64,000 nucleotides of DNA from NCBI GenBank assembly GCA_947492175.1, contig CANLMQ010000033.1, positions 1 to 64,000 on the forward strand, written 5' to 3'. Source of the DNA: an uncultured Draconibacterium sp. Its GTDB lineage: Bacteria > Bacteroidota > Bacteroidia > Bacteroidales > Prolixibacteraceae. The notes under the pieces were generated by a model that searched no databases, was not told the origin of the DNA, and saw only the letters and a program-made list of their open reading frames with translations. Position numbers and translations under genes: made by a program. Position 1 is the stretch's first letter, and every line of letters begins with the position of its first letter. This document shows positions 16,929 to 25,667 of this stretch, one piece after another.

Positions 16929-18410
16929 ATGAAGTTTTTATTAGTAGTTTTTCTTGTCCTTGCCACAGTCCCCGTATCTTTTTCTCAGGAAAAACATATT
17001 AATACAGACAGACCTAATATTATCTTGATTTTAGCAGATGATTTAGGCTATGGTGACCTGAAATGCTATGGTACCGGAAAAATCCCCACACCGAACTGTG
17101 ATAAAATAGCGGATGAAGGATTAATTTTTACAGATGCTCATTCGCCTTCATCTGTTTGCACTCCTACACGTTATGGTATTTTAACTGGTACGTATGCATG
17201 GGGGTCATGGATGAAAAACTGGGTATTAATGGAGCATATGCCGCTTTTAATCAGCAAAGAGACATTAACTATTCAACAGCTACTGAAAAACAATGGCTAT
17301 AAAACAGGCTGTATAGGTAAATGGCACCTGGGGTGGGGTGAAGATATCAATCCCAACTGGAATGATGAACTGAAGCCGGGGCCGCTGGAAACAGGATTTG
17401 ATTATTTTTTTGGGGTTCCGTTTAGCCATAACTCTTCTCCCCGTTTACAGGGTTATGTGGAAAACAGGAAAGTCGTAGAACTAAAAGAGGGAGAAGATAT
17501 TGATGATAAAGAAGTGCTGCAACGTATAAGGCGAAAATTAAACAAAACTGCAGAAGTGCTTGCTGAGAAAGCGGTTAGTTTCATTCAAAAAAATAAAGAG
17601 CGACCATTTTTTCTTTATTTCCCAACAACCAATGTCCATACACCCCATACCCCTAATTCAACATTTAAAAGTGAATATGGCAAATACGGAGCTTTTGTAC
17701 AGGAATTTGACTGGATAGTAGGGAGAATTGCTGAAACGTTAAAACAGGAAGGAATAGAAAAAAATACGCTGATTATAATTACCAGTGATAACGGAGCAAA
17801 AATAGATTATGGAGTAAATGAACATCAGACCAATGGATTTTTAAGAGGGGGGAAAGGAGAAGTTTTTGAAGGAGGACATCGCATTCCTTTCATAATCAAA
17901 TGGTCTGGAAGAATTAATGCAGGGCGCAAAGAAGATGTAACCATTTGTCTTACAGATATATTTTCGACCGTTGGAGGTATTTTGGATATTGAAAAGCCGG
18001 ATGGAGTTGCTTTTGATAGCTATGACTTCTCTAATATATTGATAGATAAATCCGATAACAGCTTTAAACGTCCTCCTGTTATTCACCATTCTGTTGCAGG
18101 TATGTTTGCAATACGAGATGGCGATTGGAAATTAATTGACGGATTGGGAAACGGATTTCCGGTAGACTGGCCAAAGACAAATGCCAGCGGTATTGGTAAA
18201 CCAATCAGGGATACTATTACCGGAAGATTTGAGGATCTTGTTTATTATTTTCCTCCATTTCCTTTGCCTGGAAAAGGGGAGCCTGGCGGACAGTTATATA
18301 ACCTTGAAACTGACCCTCGAGAACAAAACAATCTGTATCTAAAAAATCCTGAAAAAGTATCAGAATTAAAAGAAAAATTACGTAAAGCAAAGGGTGTTGT
18401 AAGACACTGA
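16929..18410 (+). CDS. S1-family sulfatase (Cys-type), secreted
   Basis: 493 aa. It has a cleavable signal peptide ending SFSQ rather than a lipobox, so it is probably periplasmic while its neighbour is lipid-anchored. Blocks: IILILADDLGYGDLKCYG, formylglycine motif CTPTR with Cys77, CIGKWHLGWG, IIITSDNGA and EGGHRIPFIIKW. Clearly diverged from the upstream sulfatase, so probably a different sulfate position or sugar. Confidence 0.93.
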   Translation: MKFLLVVFLVLATVPVSFSQEKHINTDRPNIILILADDLGYGDLKCYGTGKIPTPNCDKIADEGLIFTDAHSPSSVCTPTRYGILTGTYAWGSWMKNWVLMEHMPLLISKETLTIQQLLKNNGYKTGCIGKWHLGWGEDINPNWNDELKPGPLETGFDYFFGVPFSHNSSPRLQGYVENRKVVELKEGEDIDDKEVLQRIRRKLNKTAEVLAEKAVSFIQKNKERPFFLYFPTTNVHTPHTPNSTFKSEYGKYGAFVQEFDWIVGRIAETLKQEGIEKNTLIIITSDNGAKIDYGVNEHQTNGFLRGGKGEVFEGGHRIPFIIKWSGRINAGRKEDVTICLTDIFSTVGGILDIEKPDGVAFDSYDFSNILIDKSDNSFKRPPVIHHSVAGMFAIRDGDWKLIDGLGNGFPVDWPKTNASGIGKPIRDTITGRFEDLVYYFPPFPLPGKGEPGGQLYNLETDPREQNNLYLKNPEKVSELKEKLRKAKGVVRH

Positions 18411-18456
18411 ATAACAAAATTTGAAGCAATAATTTAAAAATGTTAAAAACAAAATA

Positions 18457-21057
18457 ATGAGATATGATAATTTATTTTTAAGTGCTTTCCTATTTTATTT
18501 TGCATTATCTGCAAGTAGTTGTAACCGTTTTGGGAATACCGGCAATATTGATTTGGGAAATGGTTATACGGTAACAGAAACTGTCAACAAAAGAGGCGGT
18601 ATTATTCAGTTTAAAGATAATCAGAATGAGGCGTATGTCATTAGGAAACCATATGGACATATAGGAGAACAGGAAGTGCCTGCAGTTCTTTCAAAGAGTC
18701 GTCAATATTGGGAGTCCATCTTGAAATCGGACAGTGACATCCTTGGTGAAGAATATTTAAAAGATCCACATGAACCCAGTTTTGAACGTACTGCCAATTT
18801 GCTTCCTCCTAAACAGTTTCCGCATGATTATGTGGGAATGCGTGAGTATCCCCATGAGTTACAAATAGGTTGGGATGGAGCAATAGGAATGGATCCTGGA
18901 TTTATTACAGGTAAAGAAACTGACGAAAAAGCGCAACCTTTTGCAGTTGCCTTCAGCTTAAACGGTAAGCCTGTTGATAAGCCTGAAAGTCTTTCCATTC
19001 TTCGTGGCCAACTTGATAATTATTTACCCGCAATTCAATATGTTTATCAACGTGATTCTGAAAAAGCAGGCTGGGAACAAATTGCTTTTATGGGAAAATA
19101 TGAACAACATTCAACCTTTTTTGTACGATTTCGCCTACGTAATTATTCCAATAGAGAATCTGTGTTGACATTTTCGGCGAATTCTTTGTTTGGAGAGCAG
19201 TTTTCAAATAACAAGGGACAATTAAAAATCAATGTTCCATACCCCCCCTGTGTACATTCCTTCAAAGGCGTTATTGATGAAGAATGGGAGAAATTCGAAG
19301 CAACGTTGATTCCGAGTGAACCTTTCATCCTAAAAGAGGGAGTTCCACAATGGCGTTTTAAACTTGCACCTCAGGAAAGCAAGGACTTATACATTGCCAT
19401 ACCTGGTTATTCTCCGGCTGGTTCTACAGAAATGGCACCTCAGGATATTTCTAAAGGATTCTTTCTGGCTTTGCTTGAACAAAAACAGGATTGGGAGAAG
19501 TTTTTTAACAGAGGAATACAGATTGATCTTCCGGAACAGGCTGTCTGTGACATTTATAAGAGTTCTCTGGCAAAGTTGATGATATCTGTTGATGGCAATG
19601 AACCCAGGGGAGGGGCATTATACTATGAAGGTTTTTGGGCTTTCGTTCCACTTTATTTTTCCGAGTTGATGCTGCAATTAGGATATTTTGATGAGGCGAA
19701 ACGGTATCTCGATTATTTCATAAAAAACAGGATAAAAACGGATGGGGATTTTCTCTTTGGACCAGTTGGCGCGCATCAGACTTTTGATGAGGGGCGTTTC
19801 CTTTCGGTGCTTGCCATGTACTATAACTATACCCACGATGAATCGCTCATTCTCGATAATACTCACTTTATCAGGAGAGTTCTAAATGGCATTGAAAAAA
19901 ACCGTCAGATTTCGAAGGAGAGATATCCTGTGAACCATCTCAAACACGGACTGATGATTGGTATACTTAACAATGACGTTCGGGACGAAGATGTTTATTA
20001 TACAACCGATGCTCCTGTATGGGCAGGATTGAAAAGATATTCAAATACTCTTCTGCAGATTGCTGATAAGACTGATAATAAGAACTTGAGAGCAGAGGCT
20101 GAGGTGATGTCAGATGATGCAGATGAGTACCACCGCTTGCTTCGTCGTTCATTTGAAACTGCTATCGAACGTGATGAAAAAGGTAATATAATTTTTATCC
20201 ATCCCAGTCCTCCTCCCTCAGGGGCCATTATGCCATATATGTCTCCTTATAGAGCTGATGATCAGGGGAAGAATAATAAGCTTGTCCCTCACCTGCGTGC
20301 TCAGTTCAGATTTCATGATCGTTCGCGGCTAATTGGTTCCGGCTTTTTGAACGAAGAAGAAATACGCTCTCTATATTATTATGACCGTACATGGGATAAA
20401 AACATTCTTGGAGTCCGGCGATATCTTGACTCCAGGCTGGATGATTTCCAATCGCATTCATGCGATTTTCAAATGCTAAAATTGGGATTGGTTCGTGAAT
20501 ATATGATGAAGTATTACGCTTATCTGCACTACATTCTTATGCCCGGTGGCGTTGGACTTGAACAGGTTCATGTTCTTCCTGATATTGGTAATTATCCCGG
20601 CAGCAGGGGTATTGATAAACGAATATTGGAAACCTCACATTATGAAGGGCTTGACGGGGCACATGCTACTATTCCTGTTTGCTCGTTAACCCGAAATTTA
20701 TACGTATTTGATGATCCGGATCAAGAAGCTATTTGGATCGCAAGAGGTATCCCAACTCACTGGTATGAAAAAGATAAGACACTTACTTTCAAAGGTCTTA
20801 CTTCAAAATTTGGGAAGATCGATTATGAATCTAAATATGACCCGACAAAAAAGCAAATGACAATTGAAATATTGCTTGAGAAAAACAGGAATATCCCTTT
20901 AGTATATATTGGCATAAGAGCTCCTGGAGGACTCAAACCGGTTTCTGTAAAATTTGCAACTGACAACAGAGTGGAATATAACTTGGATTCTTTGGATAAC
21001 CTTTTAACTATTAGGGATATATCAGGAGAAATTAAGTTTAGTGTAACTTATGAATAA
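18457..21057 (+). CDS. Unassigned six-hairpin (alpha/alpha)6 glycosidase-like lipoprotein
   Basis: 866 aa. Lipobox SASSC (Cys22). The first ~340 residues look like beta-sandwich (FFVRFRLRNYSNRESVLTFS). Residues ~365-720 show repeated helical hairpins with the pattern of (alpha/alpha)6 glycosidases (YEGFWAFVPLYFSELMLQLG, DFLFGPVGAHQTFDEGRFLS, YYTTDAPVWAGLKRYS). Candidate acid/base residues lie in HQTFDEGR and TTDAPVW, but I cannot assign a CAZy family. It sits 46 bp after a sulfatase and 15 bp before the kinase/etherase fusion, so it is very likely an enzyme of the same amino-sugar glycan pathway. It might instead be an isomerase or epimerase of that fold. Confidence 0.6.
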   Translation: MRYDNLFLSAFLFYFALSASSCNRFGNTGNIDLGNGYTVTETVNKRGGIIQFKDNQNEAYVIRKPYGHIGEQEVPAVLSKSRQYWESILKSDSDILGEEYLKDPHEPSFERTANLLPPKQFPHDYVGMREYPHELQIGWDGAIGMDPGFITGKETDEKAQPFAVAFSLNGKPVDKPESLSILRGQLDNYLPAIQYVYQRDSEKAGWEQIAFMGKYEQHSTFFVRFRLRNYSNRESVLTFSANSLFGEQFSNNKGQLKINVPYPPCVHSFKGVIDEEWEKFEATLIPSEPFILKEGVPQWRFKLAPQESKDLYIAIPGYSPAGSTEMAPQDISKGFFLALLEQKQDWEKFFNRGIQIDLPEQAVCDIYKSSLAKLMISVDGNEPRGGALYYEGFWAFVPLYFSELMLQLGYFDEAKRYLDYFIKNRIKTDGDFLFGPVGAHQTFDEGRFLSVLAMYYNYTHDESLILDNTHFIRRVLNGIEKNRQISKERYPVNHLKHGLMIGILNNDVRDEDVYYTTDAPVWAGLKRYSNTLLQIADKTDNKNLRAEAEVMSDDADEYHRLLRRSFETAIERDEKGNIIFIHPSPPPSGAIMPYMSPYRADDQGKNNKLVPHLRAQFRFHDRSRLIGSGFLNEEEIRSLYYYDRTWDKNILGVRRYLDSRLDDFQSHSCDFQMLKLGLVREYMMKYYAYLHYILMPGGVGLEQVHVLPDIGNYPGSRGIDKRILETSHYEGLDGAHATIPVCSLTRNLYVFDDPDQEAIWIARGIPTHWYEKDKTLTFKGLTSKFGKIDYESKYDPTKKQMTIEILLEKNRNIPLVYIGIRAPGGLKPVSVKFATDNRVEYNLDSLDNLLTIRDISGEIKFSVTYE

Positions 21058-21072
21058 ACAATAAGAAGTGCA

Positions 21073-22827
21073 ATGGAAGTTAATAATACAAAGGATTTGA
21101 CATACATCGGAATTGATATTGGGGGTACATGGATAAAAGGGATAAGTGTTGGAGAAAGCTTCTTTGCTAATGGGATTACTAGTTGTGGGCAGAGATTTGA
21201 TGTCCGAAAAATTGAAAGCCCCTTGAGTGAAGGAAGCACAGATGATGAGGTTATAAAGGCACTACACAAGCTGATAGGACGTTTGATAGATGCCACTGTG
21301 AAAATAGGGGGCATTGGAATATCAACTGCCGGGATAGTTGATTATGCTGGCAAATGTGTTTTAAAAACAGCTGCCCATTTATCGGCATTGAAAAACAATG
21401 TATGGATAAAGGCAATGGAAGAGGAATATAACTGCCCGATTGTTTTAATAAATGATGCAGATGCTGCAACCATTGGGGCAACTGAACTGGGTTTATTAAA
21501 TGGAAATAATACGATAGGAATTATGCCCATTGGTACTGGACTTGGTTTTTCCGTTTGGCGTAACGGAAGAAGGTGGAGACCAGGAAAAGTACTTAGCCTT
21601 TTAGGAAGTATCAGAACTCCGTCGGGATTTTATGATGGCATTGCAAGTGCATCAAGGCTGGCAACAGAAGATCCTGAAAATAATTTAATTGAAGTTTTAA
21701 CCCAGGCTTCACATAAAGAAGCAAGAGAAAAATATTTAAATAGTCTGGTGAAAATTATCAACACTGCTGCAATTATTTATAATCTGAGCGAAGTAATGGT
21801 TTGTGGTGGTTTAGCCGATGCTGCTAATGTCTGTAGCTATCCTTTGGAAAGCAAACTCAATTCATTACTTGCCGAACAACAGGTTGAACTGGACAAAGTA
21901 ATACGGGCTTCAGTTGTAAAAGAAGGCAATAAACTGCAATTGCTTGGAGCTGTTTCTTTAGCCAAAGGAGAGTCGGTCGCCAGGGCCAGACAAGTGAAGA
22001 AAACGTATAAATCTATACCAACGGAAATTCCGTATCAAAAAGATTTGCAGCTACAGGATTTATCTACTTCTGAAGTTGTAAAACTTTTTTGGAAAGCTGA
22101 ACAGGAAACTGGGGAATGTCTTGAAAAAAGTTTTCCATTTATTGAACATGCAATAGACGAAATTTCATACAGGATAAAAAAAAGAGGCAGGCTTATTTAT
22201 GTTGGTTCTGGAACCAGCGGTAGAATTGCCGCTATGGATGCTGTTGAAATCCCATGTACTTACGGATTTCCCGAAGAGCGTATTTTGTGTCTTATTGCTG
22301 GAGGAGTAGCTGATGCTGCCATTGAAATAGAGTCTGATTTTGAAGAGGATGCCAGTGCAGTTCCGGAAATGTTGCTCTTAAATATTAGTCCACAAGACGT
22401 AGTTGTTGGGATATCGGCCAGTGGAACAGCATATTACGTGCAGTCTGCACTCGCTCTTGCTAAAGCACGAGGCGCTTATTCAGTTATGATCCAGAGTGAA
22501 AAGCCACAAACCGATTTACCATTCTGTGATATTGTCATCCCTCTAAATTCGGGCTATGAAGTAGTGGCAGGTTCAACACGCATGAAAGCAGGTACGGCAA
22601 CCAAAAAAATTCTGAATATAATCTCCTCTTCTTTGATGATTAAAATGGGAAAGGTTGCCGGTTCGTACATGGTAGATGTGGCATGTATAAACAACAAACT
22701 GATAGAACGAGCACAATCAATTCTAGGAATATTATATAACATGGATAAAAAGGAAGCATATCAACTACTAAAGGAATCCGGAATGAACCTTAAACAGGTA
22801 ATAAATAAAATTAACAATCAAAAATAA
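21073..22827 (+). CDS. ROK-family sugar kinase fused to MurQ/GCKR-like SIS domain
   Basis: 584 aa, cytoplasmic. Residues ~10-300 are a ROK kinase: ATP motif IGIDIGGTWIKG, GGIGISTAGIVD, catalytic Asp in INDADAATIGA, and GTGLG. The usual ROK zinc motif CxCGxxGC is absent, replaced around SIRTPSGFYDGIASASR. Residues ~330-584 match N-acetylmuramate-6-phosphate etherase: YVGSGTSGRIAAMDAVE (E392 is the first catalytic Glu), LIAGG, VVGISASGTAYYV, AGSTRMKAGTATKKILN and MVDVACINNKL. In my unaided alignment the second catalytic Glu position falls on F423 next to E424. The fusion could phosphorylate and then process an amino sugar, or the SIS half could be a regulator as in eukaryotic GCKR. Spacing is 15 bp upstream and 5 bp downstream, in an operon. 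Confidence 0.85.
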   Translation: MEVNNTKDLTYIGIDIGGTWIKGISVGESFFANGITSCGQRFDVRKIESPLSEGSTDDEVIKALHKLIGRLIDATVKIGGIGISTAGIVDYAGKCVLKTAAHLSALKNNVWIKAMEEEYNCPIVLINDADAATIGATELGLLNGNNTIGIMPIGTGLGFSVWRNGRRWRPGKVLSLLGSIRTPSGFYDGIASASRLATEDPENNLIEVLTQASHKEAREKYLNSLVKIINTAAIIYNLSEVMVCGGLADAANVCSYPLESKLNSLLAEQQVELDKVIRASVVKEGNKLQLLGAVSLAKGESVARARQVKKTYKSIPTEIPYQKDLQLQDLSTSEVVKLFWKAEQETGECLEKSFPFIEHAIDEISYRIKKRGRLIYVGSGTSGRIAAMDAVEIPCTYGFPEERILCLIAGGVADAAIEIESDFEEDASAVPEMLLLNISPQDVVVGISASGTAYYVQSALALAKARGAYSVMIQSEKPQTDLPFCDIVIPLNSGYEVVAGSTRMKAGTATKKILNIISSSLMIKMGKVAGSYMVDVACINNKLIERAQSILGILYNMDKKEAYQLLKESGMNLKQVINKINNQK

Positions 22828-22832
22828 TAATT

Positions 22833-23978
22833 ATGAATTCATTTGAACGCATGCATAAGGCTATGAGTCTGGAAACACCTGATCGTGTTCCATTAATGTG
22901 CCAACCTTCATGGGGATTAGTTCTAAAGCTAAATCCGGATATTAGCCCAGTTGACTTGTGGTATAACCACAATAAAAGTTACCCGACAGCTTTTTGTAAT
23001 ATAAGCAATAGGTTCCACTTTGATGGAGTTTTAATTCCTGGTGTGGGACTTGCGCCATTAAAACGTGAGAACGTTGCTAATAATTACAAAGACTCAAAAG
23101 GTGATGAGATCATTGATTTTAAAAACGGGGATTCATGTACTTACTGCAGTGACGATTTGCCGCGCTATAAATATAAGATTGCACCCGAAGTGGATATTGA
23201 TGAATTTAACCCTAATTTAATTAGTGAACGGTTAGAGTACCATCCTCCTTCCAACTGGCTAAAAATGCATCTCCAAGATACCCCTGAAGGGAGAATCGCA
23301 GAAGTCCGGCAAGCCCGCGAAATTATGGGCAAAGAAAGCTCTGTTCATGGAGCGGTTTATTCCCCCGAAGATTATTTAATTGACCTTTTGGGGGTGCAAG
23401 AGGCTATGATGGCCATGATTACACATCCTGAAAAATGTAAAGATATTTTGTTACGCTATGCGAAAGCAATCTCAAGGCATTTGCAGGAGCAGATAGATGC
23501 TGGTGTTGATGCGGTTAATTTTTCAGCTCCATGGACGGGACAGAATTTTATTTCGCTTGAAATGTATGAAGAGATCATTGCCCCTGCCCAAAAAATGGTT
23601 GTTGATGTATGCAAGGCTAATAATGTCTTTTCTTATTGTCATACATGTGGAGCCATTGACGATCGGCTTGAGCTAATAATTGATATTGGATTTGATGGGC
23701 TCGAGTGTCTCGACCCTCCACCACTGGGAAATGTGAAATTGGAAGATGCGGTGCGTAGGATTGGCGATCGTGCATTTATCAAAGGAAATATTGACCCGGT
23801 AAATGTTTTACTGAATGGTACGGTTGAACAAGTAAAGGAAGATTTACGGCAACGACTTGAGATTGGCATGAAAGCCCGGGGATTTATTTTGAGTTCAGCT
23901 TGTGCATTAGCACCTGGAACTCCTCTTGAAAACCTTGATGCATTGTATGAAATAATAGAAAAATATGGATACTACTAA
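22833..23978 (+). CDS. URO-D superfamily protein, MtaA/CmuA-like zinc methyltransferase type
   Basis: 381 aa, cytoplasmic TIM-barrel. It starts with the family's RMHKAMSLETPDRVPLM. A H-x-C pair (H270, C272 in YCHTCGAIDDRL) is followed by Cys357 (SSACALAPGTP), the H-x-C-xn-C zinc site of MtaA/CmuA-type corrinoid methyltransferases. This argues against true heme-pathway HemE. No corrinoid-binding partner is visible in the window. The stop codon overlaps the permease start by 14 bp, implying translational coupling. A role in demethylating methylated sugars is speculative. Confidence 0.75.
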   Translation: MNSFERMHKAMSLETPDRVPLMCQPSWGLVLKLNPDISPVDLWYNHNKSYPTAFCNISNRFHFDGVLIPGVGLAPLKRENVANNYKDSKGDEIIDFKNGDSCTYCSDDLPRYKYKIAPEVDIDEFNPNLISERLEYHPPSNWLKMHLQDTPEGRIAEVRQAREIMGKESSVHGAVYSPEDYLIDLLGVQEAMMAMITHPEKCKDILLRYAKAISRHLQEQIDAGVDAVNFSAPWTGQNFISLEMYEEIIAPAQKMVVDVCKANNVFSYCHTCGAIDDRLELIIDIGFDGLECLDPPPLGNVKLEDAVRRIGDRAFIKGNIDPVNVLLNGTVEQVKEDLRQRLEIGMKARGFILSSACALAPGTPLENLDALYEIIEKYGYY

Positions 23979-25230
23979 AACTTATCGAAATTGGGAAAAT
24001 TATATTTTTCCGATGATCATTATTGCCATTTTATTTTCTGTGTTGGGTTTTGCTGTTGGAATTAATGCTTTTTTTGTTCCTTTCGTTAAAGCAGCATTTC
24101 ATATCAGCACAGCAAAGTCGTACCTGGTTACAACTGCTACTTTTTCAGCCTTTGTACTATTTGGGATGCCGTCGGGCAAGATTCTGATTAAAGCAGGTTA
24201 TAAAAGATCGATGTTTATTGCTTTTCTATTGATGGCATTAGGTATGTTTTTTATAGTACCTGCTGCCAAATGGATAAGTTTTCCTGTCTTTTTACTTGCA
24301 TTATTTATAAATGGTATGGGACAGACTTTATTAAACACTACAGTTAATCCATATGTTACCTTTTTAGGTTCTGAACGAAGTGCAGCCCAGAGAATAAGTA
24401 TCATGGGCATATGCAACAAGTTATCATTTGGTTTTGCACCTGTTGTGCTTGCAATTTTTATAGATACTGTAAACGTTCAATTGAATGATGCAATTGTCCC
24501 TTTTTATGTGATAACAAGTATACTTGTTTTATTAGGGGTACTTTCACTTAAATCGCCTCTTCCTGAACTAAAGGCTCATGGAGAGGAAGAATATGAAATA
24601 GATAATACTTCCGGTTCCACAAATTTGAAGACCAGTGTTTTTCAATTTCCCCACCTTCTTCTAGGAGCTTTGGGGATATTCTTTTATGTAGGTGTCGAGG
24701 TGATTGCACTTGTCTCCATTAATGATTTTGCCACTGAAATGGGATTGCCTTCTCCAGAGCAGTACGTTGGTTATACTTCAGGTGCAATGGTGGTAGGATA
24801 TCTATTGGGTGTGTTTTTAATTCCTAAGTTTATATCACAATGTAAAGCGTTTAAAATATGTGCATTAACTGGAATATTTTCTGCTTTTTTAATTGTAACA
24901 TTACCCATTGGAGCCGCAATTTATTTTGTTGCGCTATTGGGATTGGCAAATTCCTTAATATGGCCGGCAATATGGCCTTTAGCCCTTGCTGATCTGGGAA
25001 AGTTTACAAAAGCTGGCTCTTCTCTTCTGGTCATGGGAATAGCCGGTGGCGGACTTTTACCTCTTATGTTAGGATTTTTGAAAGACCTTTCGTCATATCA
25101 ACAGGCATATTGGTTATTATTACCAATTTATCTGTATTTTCTATTTTATGCAATAAAAGGGCATAAAATTAGAATAAATTTTGAAAAGGCTGGCGCTGAT
25201 TCAAAGGACCTACTAAAACAGAATTTGTAA
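23965..25230 (+). CDS. MFS sugar permease, FucP/NagP-like
   Basis: 421 aa with about 12 hydrophobic helices. It begins FPMIIIAILFSVLGFAVGIN, and the family motif region FVLFGMPSGKILIKAGYKRS corresponds to the MFS loop 2-3 signature; FINGMGQTLLNTTVNPYV resembles the FucP/GlcNAc-permease group. It is an inner-membrane importer for the monosaccharide or small sugar released by the enzymes upstream. It overlaps the URO-D gene by 14 bp and is the last gene of the operon. The substrate is not determinable; an amino sugar fits the kinase/etherase fusion. Confidence 0.85.
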   Translation: MDTTKTYRNWENYIFPMIIIAILFSVLGFAVGINAFFVPFVKAAFHISTAKSYLVTTATFSAFVLFGMPSGKILIKAGYKRSMFIAFLLMALGMFFIVPAAKWISFPVFLLALFINGMGQTLLNTTVNPYVTFLGSERSAAQRISIMGICNKLSFGFAPVVLAIFIDTVNVQLNDAIVPFYVITSILVLLGVLSLKSPLPELKAHGEEEYEIDNTSGSTNLKTSVFQFPHLLLGALGIFFYVGVEVIALVSINDFATEMGLPSPEQYVGYTSGAMVVGYLLGVFLIPKFISQCKAFKICALTGIFSAFLIVTLPIGAAIYFVALLGLANSLIWPAIWPLALADLGKFTKAGSSLLVMGIAGGGLLPLMLGFLKDLSSYQQAYWLLLPIYLYFLFYAIKGHKIRINFEKAGADSKDLLKQNL

Positions 25231-25471
25231 TCGAAGGCGGGAAATAGTGCATGAATGTTTGAAGGAATTGCTTATTGTTTGAGAGGATTAATACCTAATT
25301 ACTTTTCTAAATACGCCTTTAGTTTTTTTTTACCGACTGCCTCTCGTCTGCATAGTGGGAGCCGACTTTTCGTTCCTGATAATCGAGACAGGCTGTTTGT
25401 AACGATAATTGGCAGCTCAGATTAGCTCCCTATCATGGACTAAATGCGCAGTGAGTGTCTATCTGTTTATC
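25231..25471. other. Intergenic, no gene seen
   Basis: 241 bp after the permease gene with no plausible coding frame and no clear terminator. It contains T-rich stretches and leads into the tandem array. It probably forms part of the module-boundary scar. Confidence 0.5.
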
Positions 25472-25660
25472 GGTGAGCAAAAAAAGTAGTTCAGGGAAGC
25501 CTCAAATTTATTGGTGAGCACAAAAAATTGCCCGGGGAAGGCTCAACTTTGTTGGTGGGCTTAAAAAACTGTCTGGGGAAGGGTCAACCCGGCCGGTGGG
25601 AAGAAAAAAGTCCCGGGGAAGGGTTGAACCTGCCTCGGGACCAATAAAATAAAGGGTTTC
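25472..25660. repeat. 41-bp imperfect tandem array (R2 family)
   Basis: Units begin at 25472, 25513, 25554 and 25595 (41 bp each), and a partial fifth unit starts at 25635. The shared pattern is GGTGnGC, an A-run, nTGnCCGGGGAAGG, then TCAAC. The last unit forms a TCCCG/CGGGA hairpin. The array lies just beyond the stop of the minus-strand gene at 25668. Related units occur at 49654-49803 and a hairpin-bearing relative at 59753-59876. Confidence 0.85.
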
Positions 25661-25667
25661 AGTAATT

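Noticed and set aside
22833..23978. Calling this gene hemE
   Set aside because: It has the H-x-C...Cys zinc pattern of methyltransferase relatives and a glycan-operon context, with no heme genes nearby.
25472..25634. Tandem array as a CRISPR
   Set aside because: Units are contiguous 40-41-bp imperfect repeats without unique spacers, and no cas genes are present.
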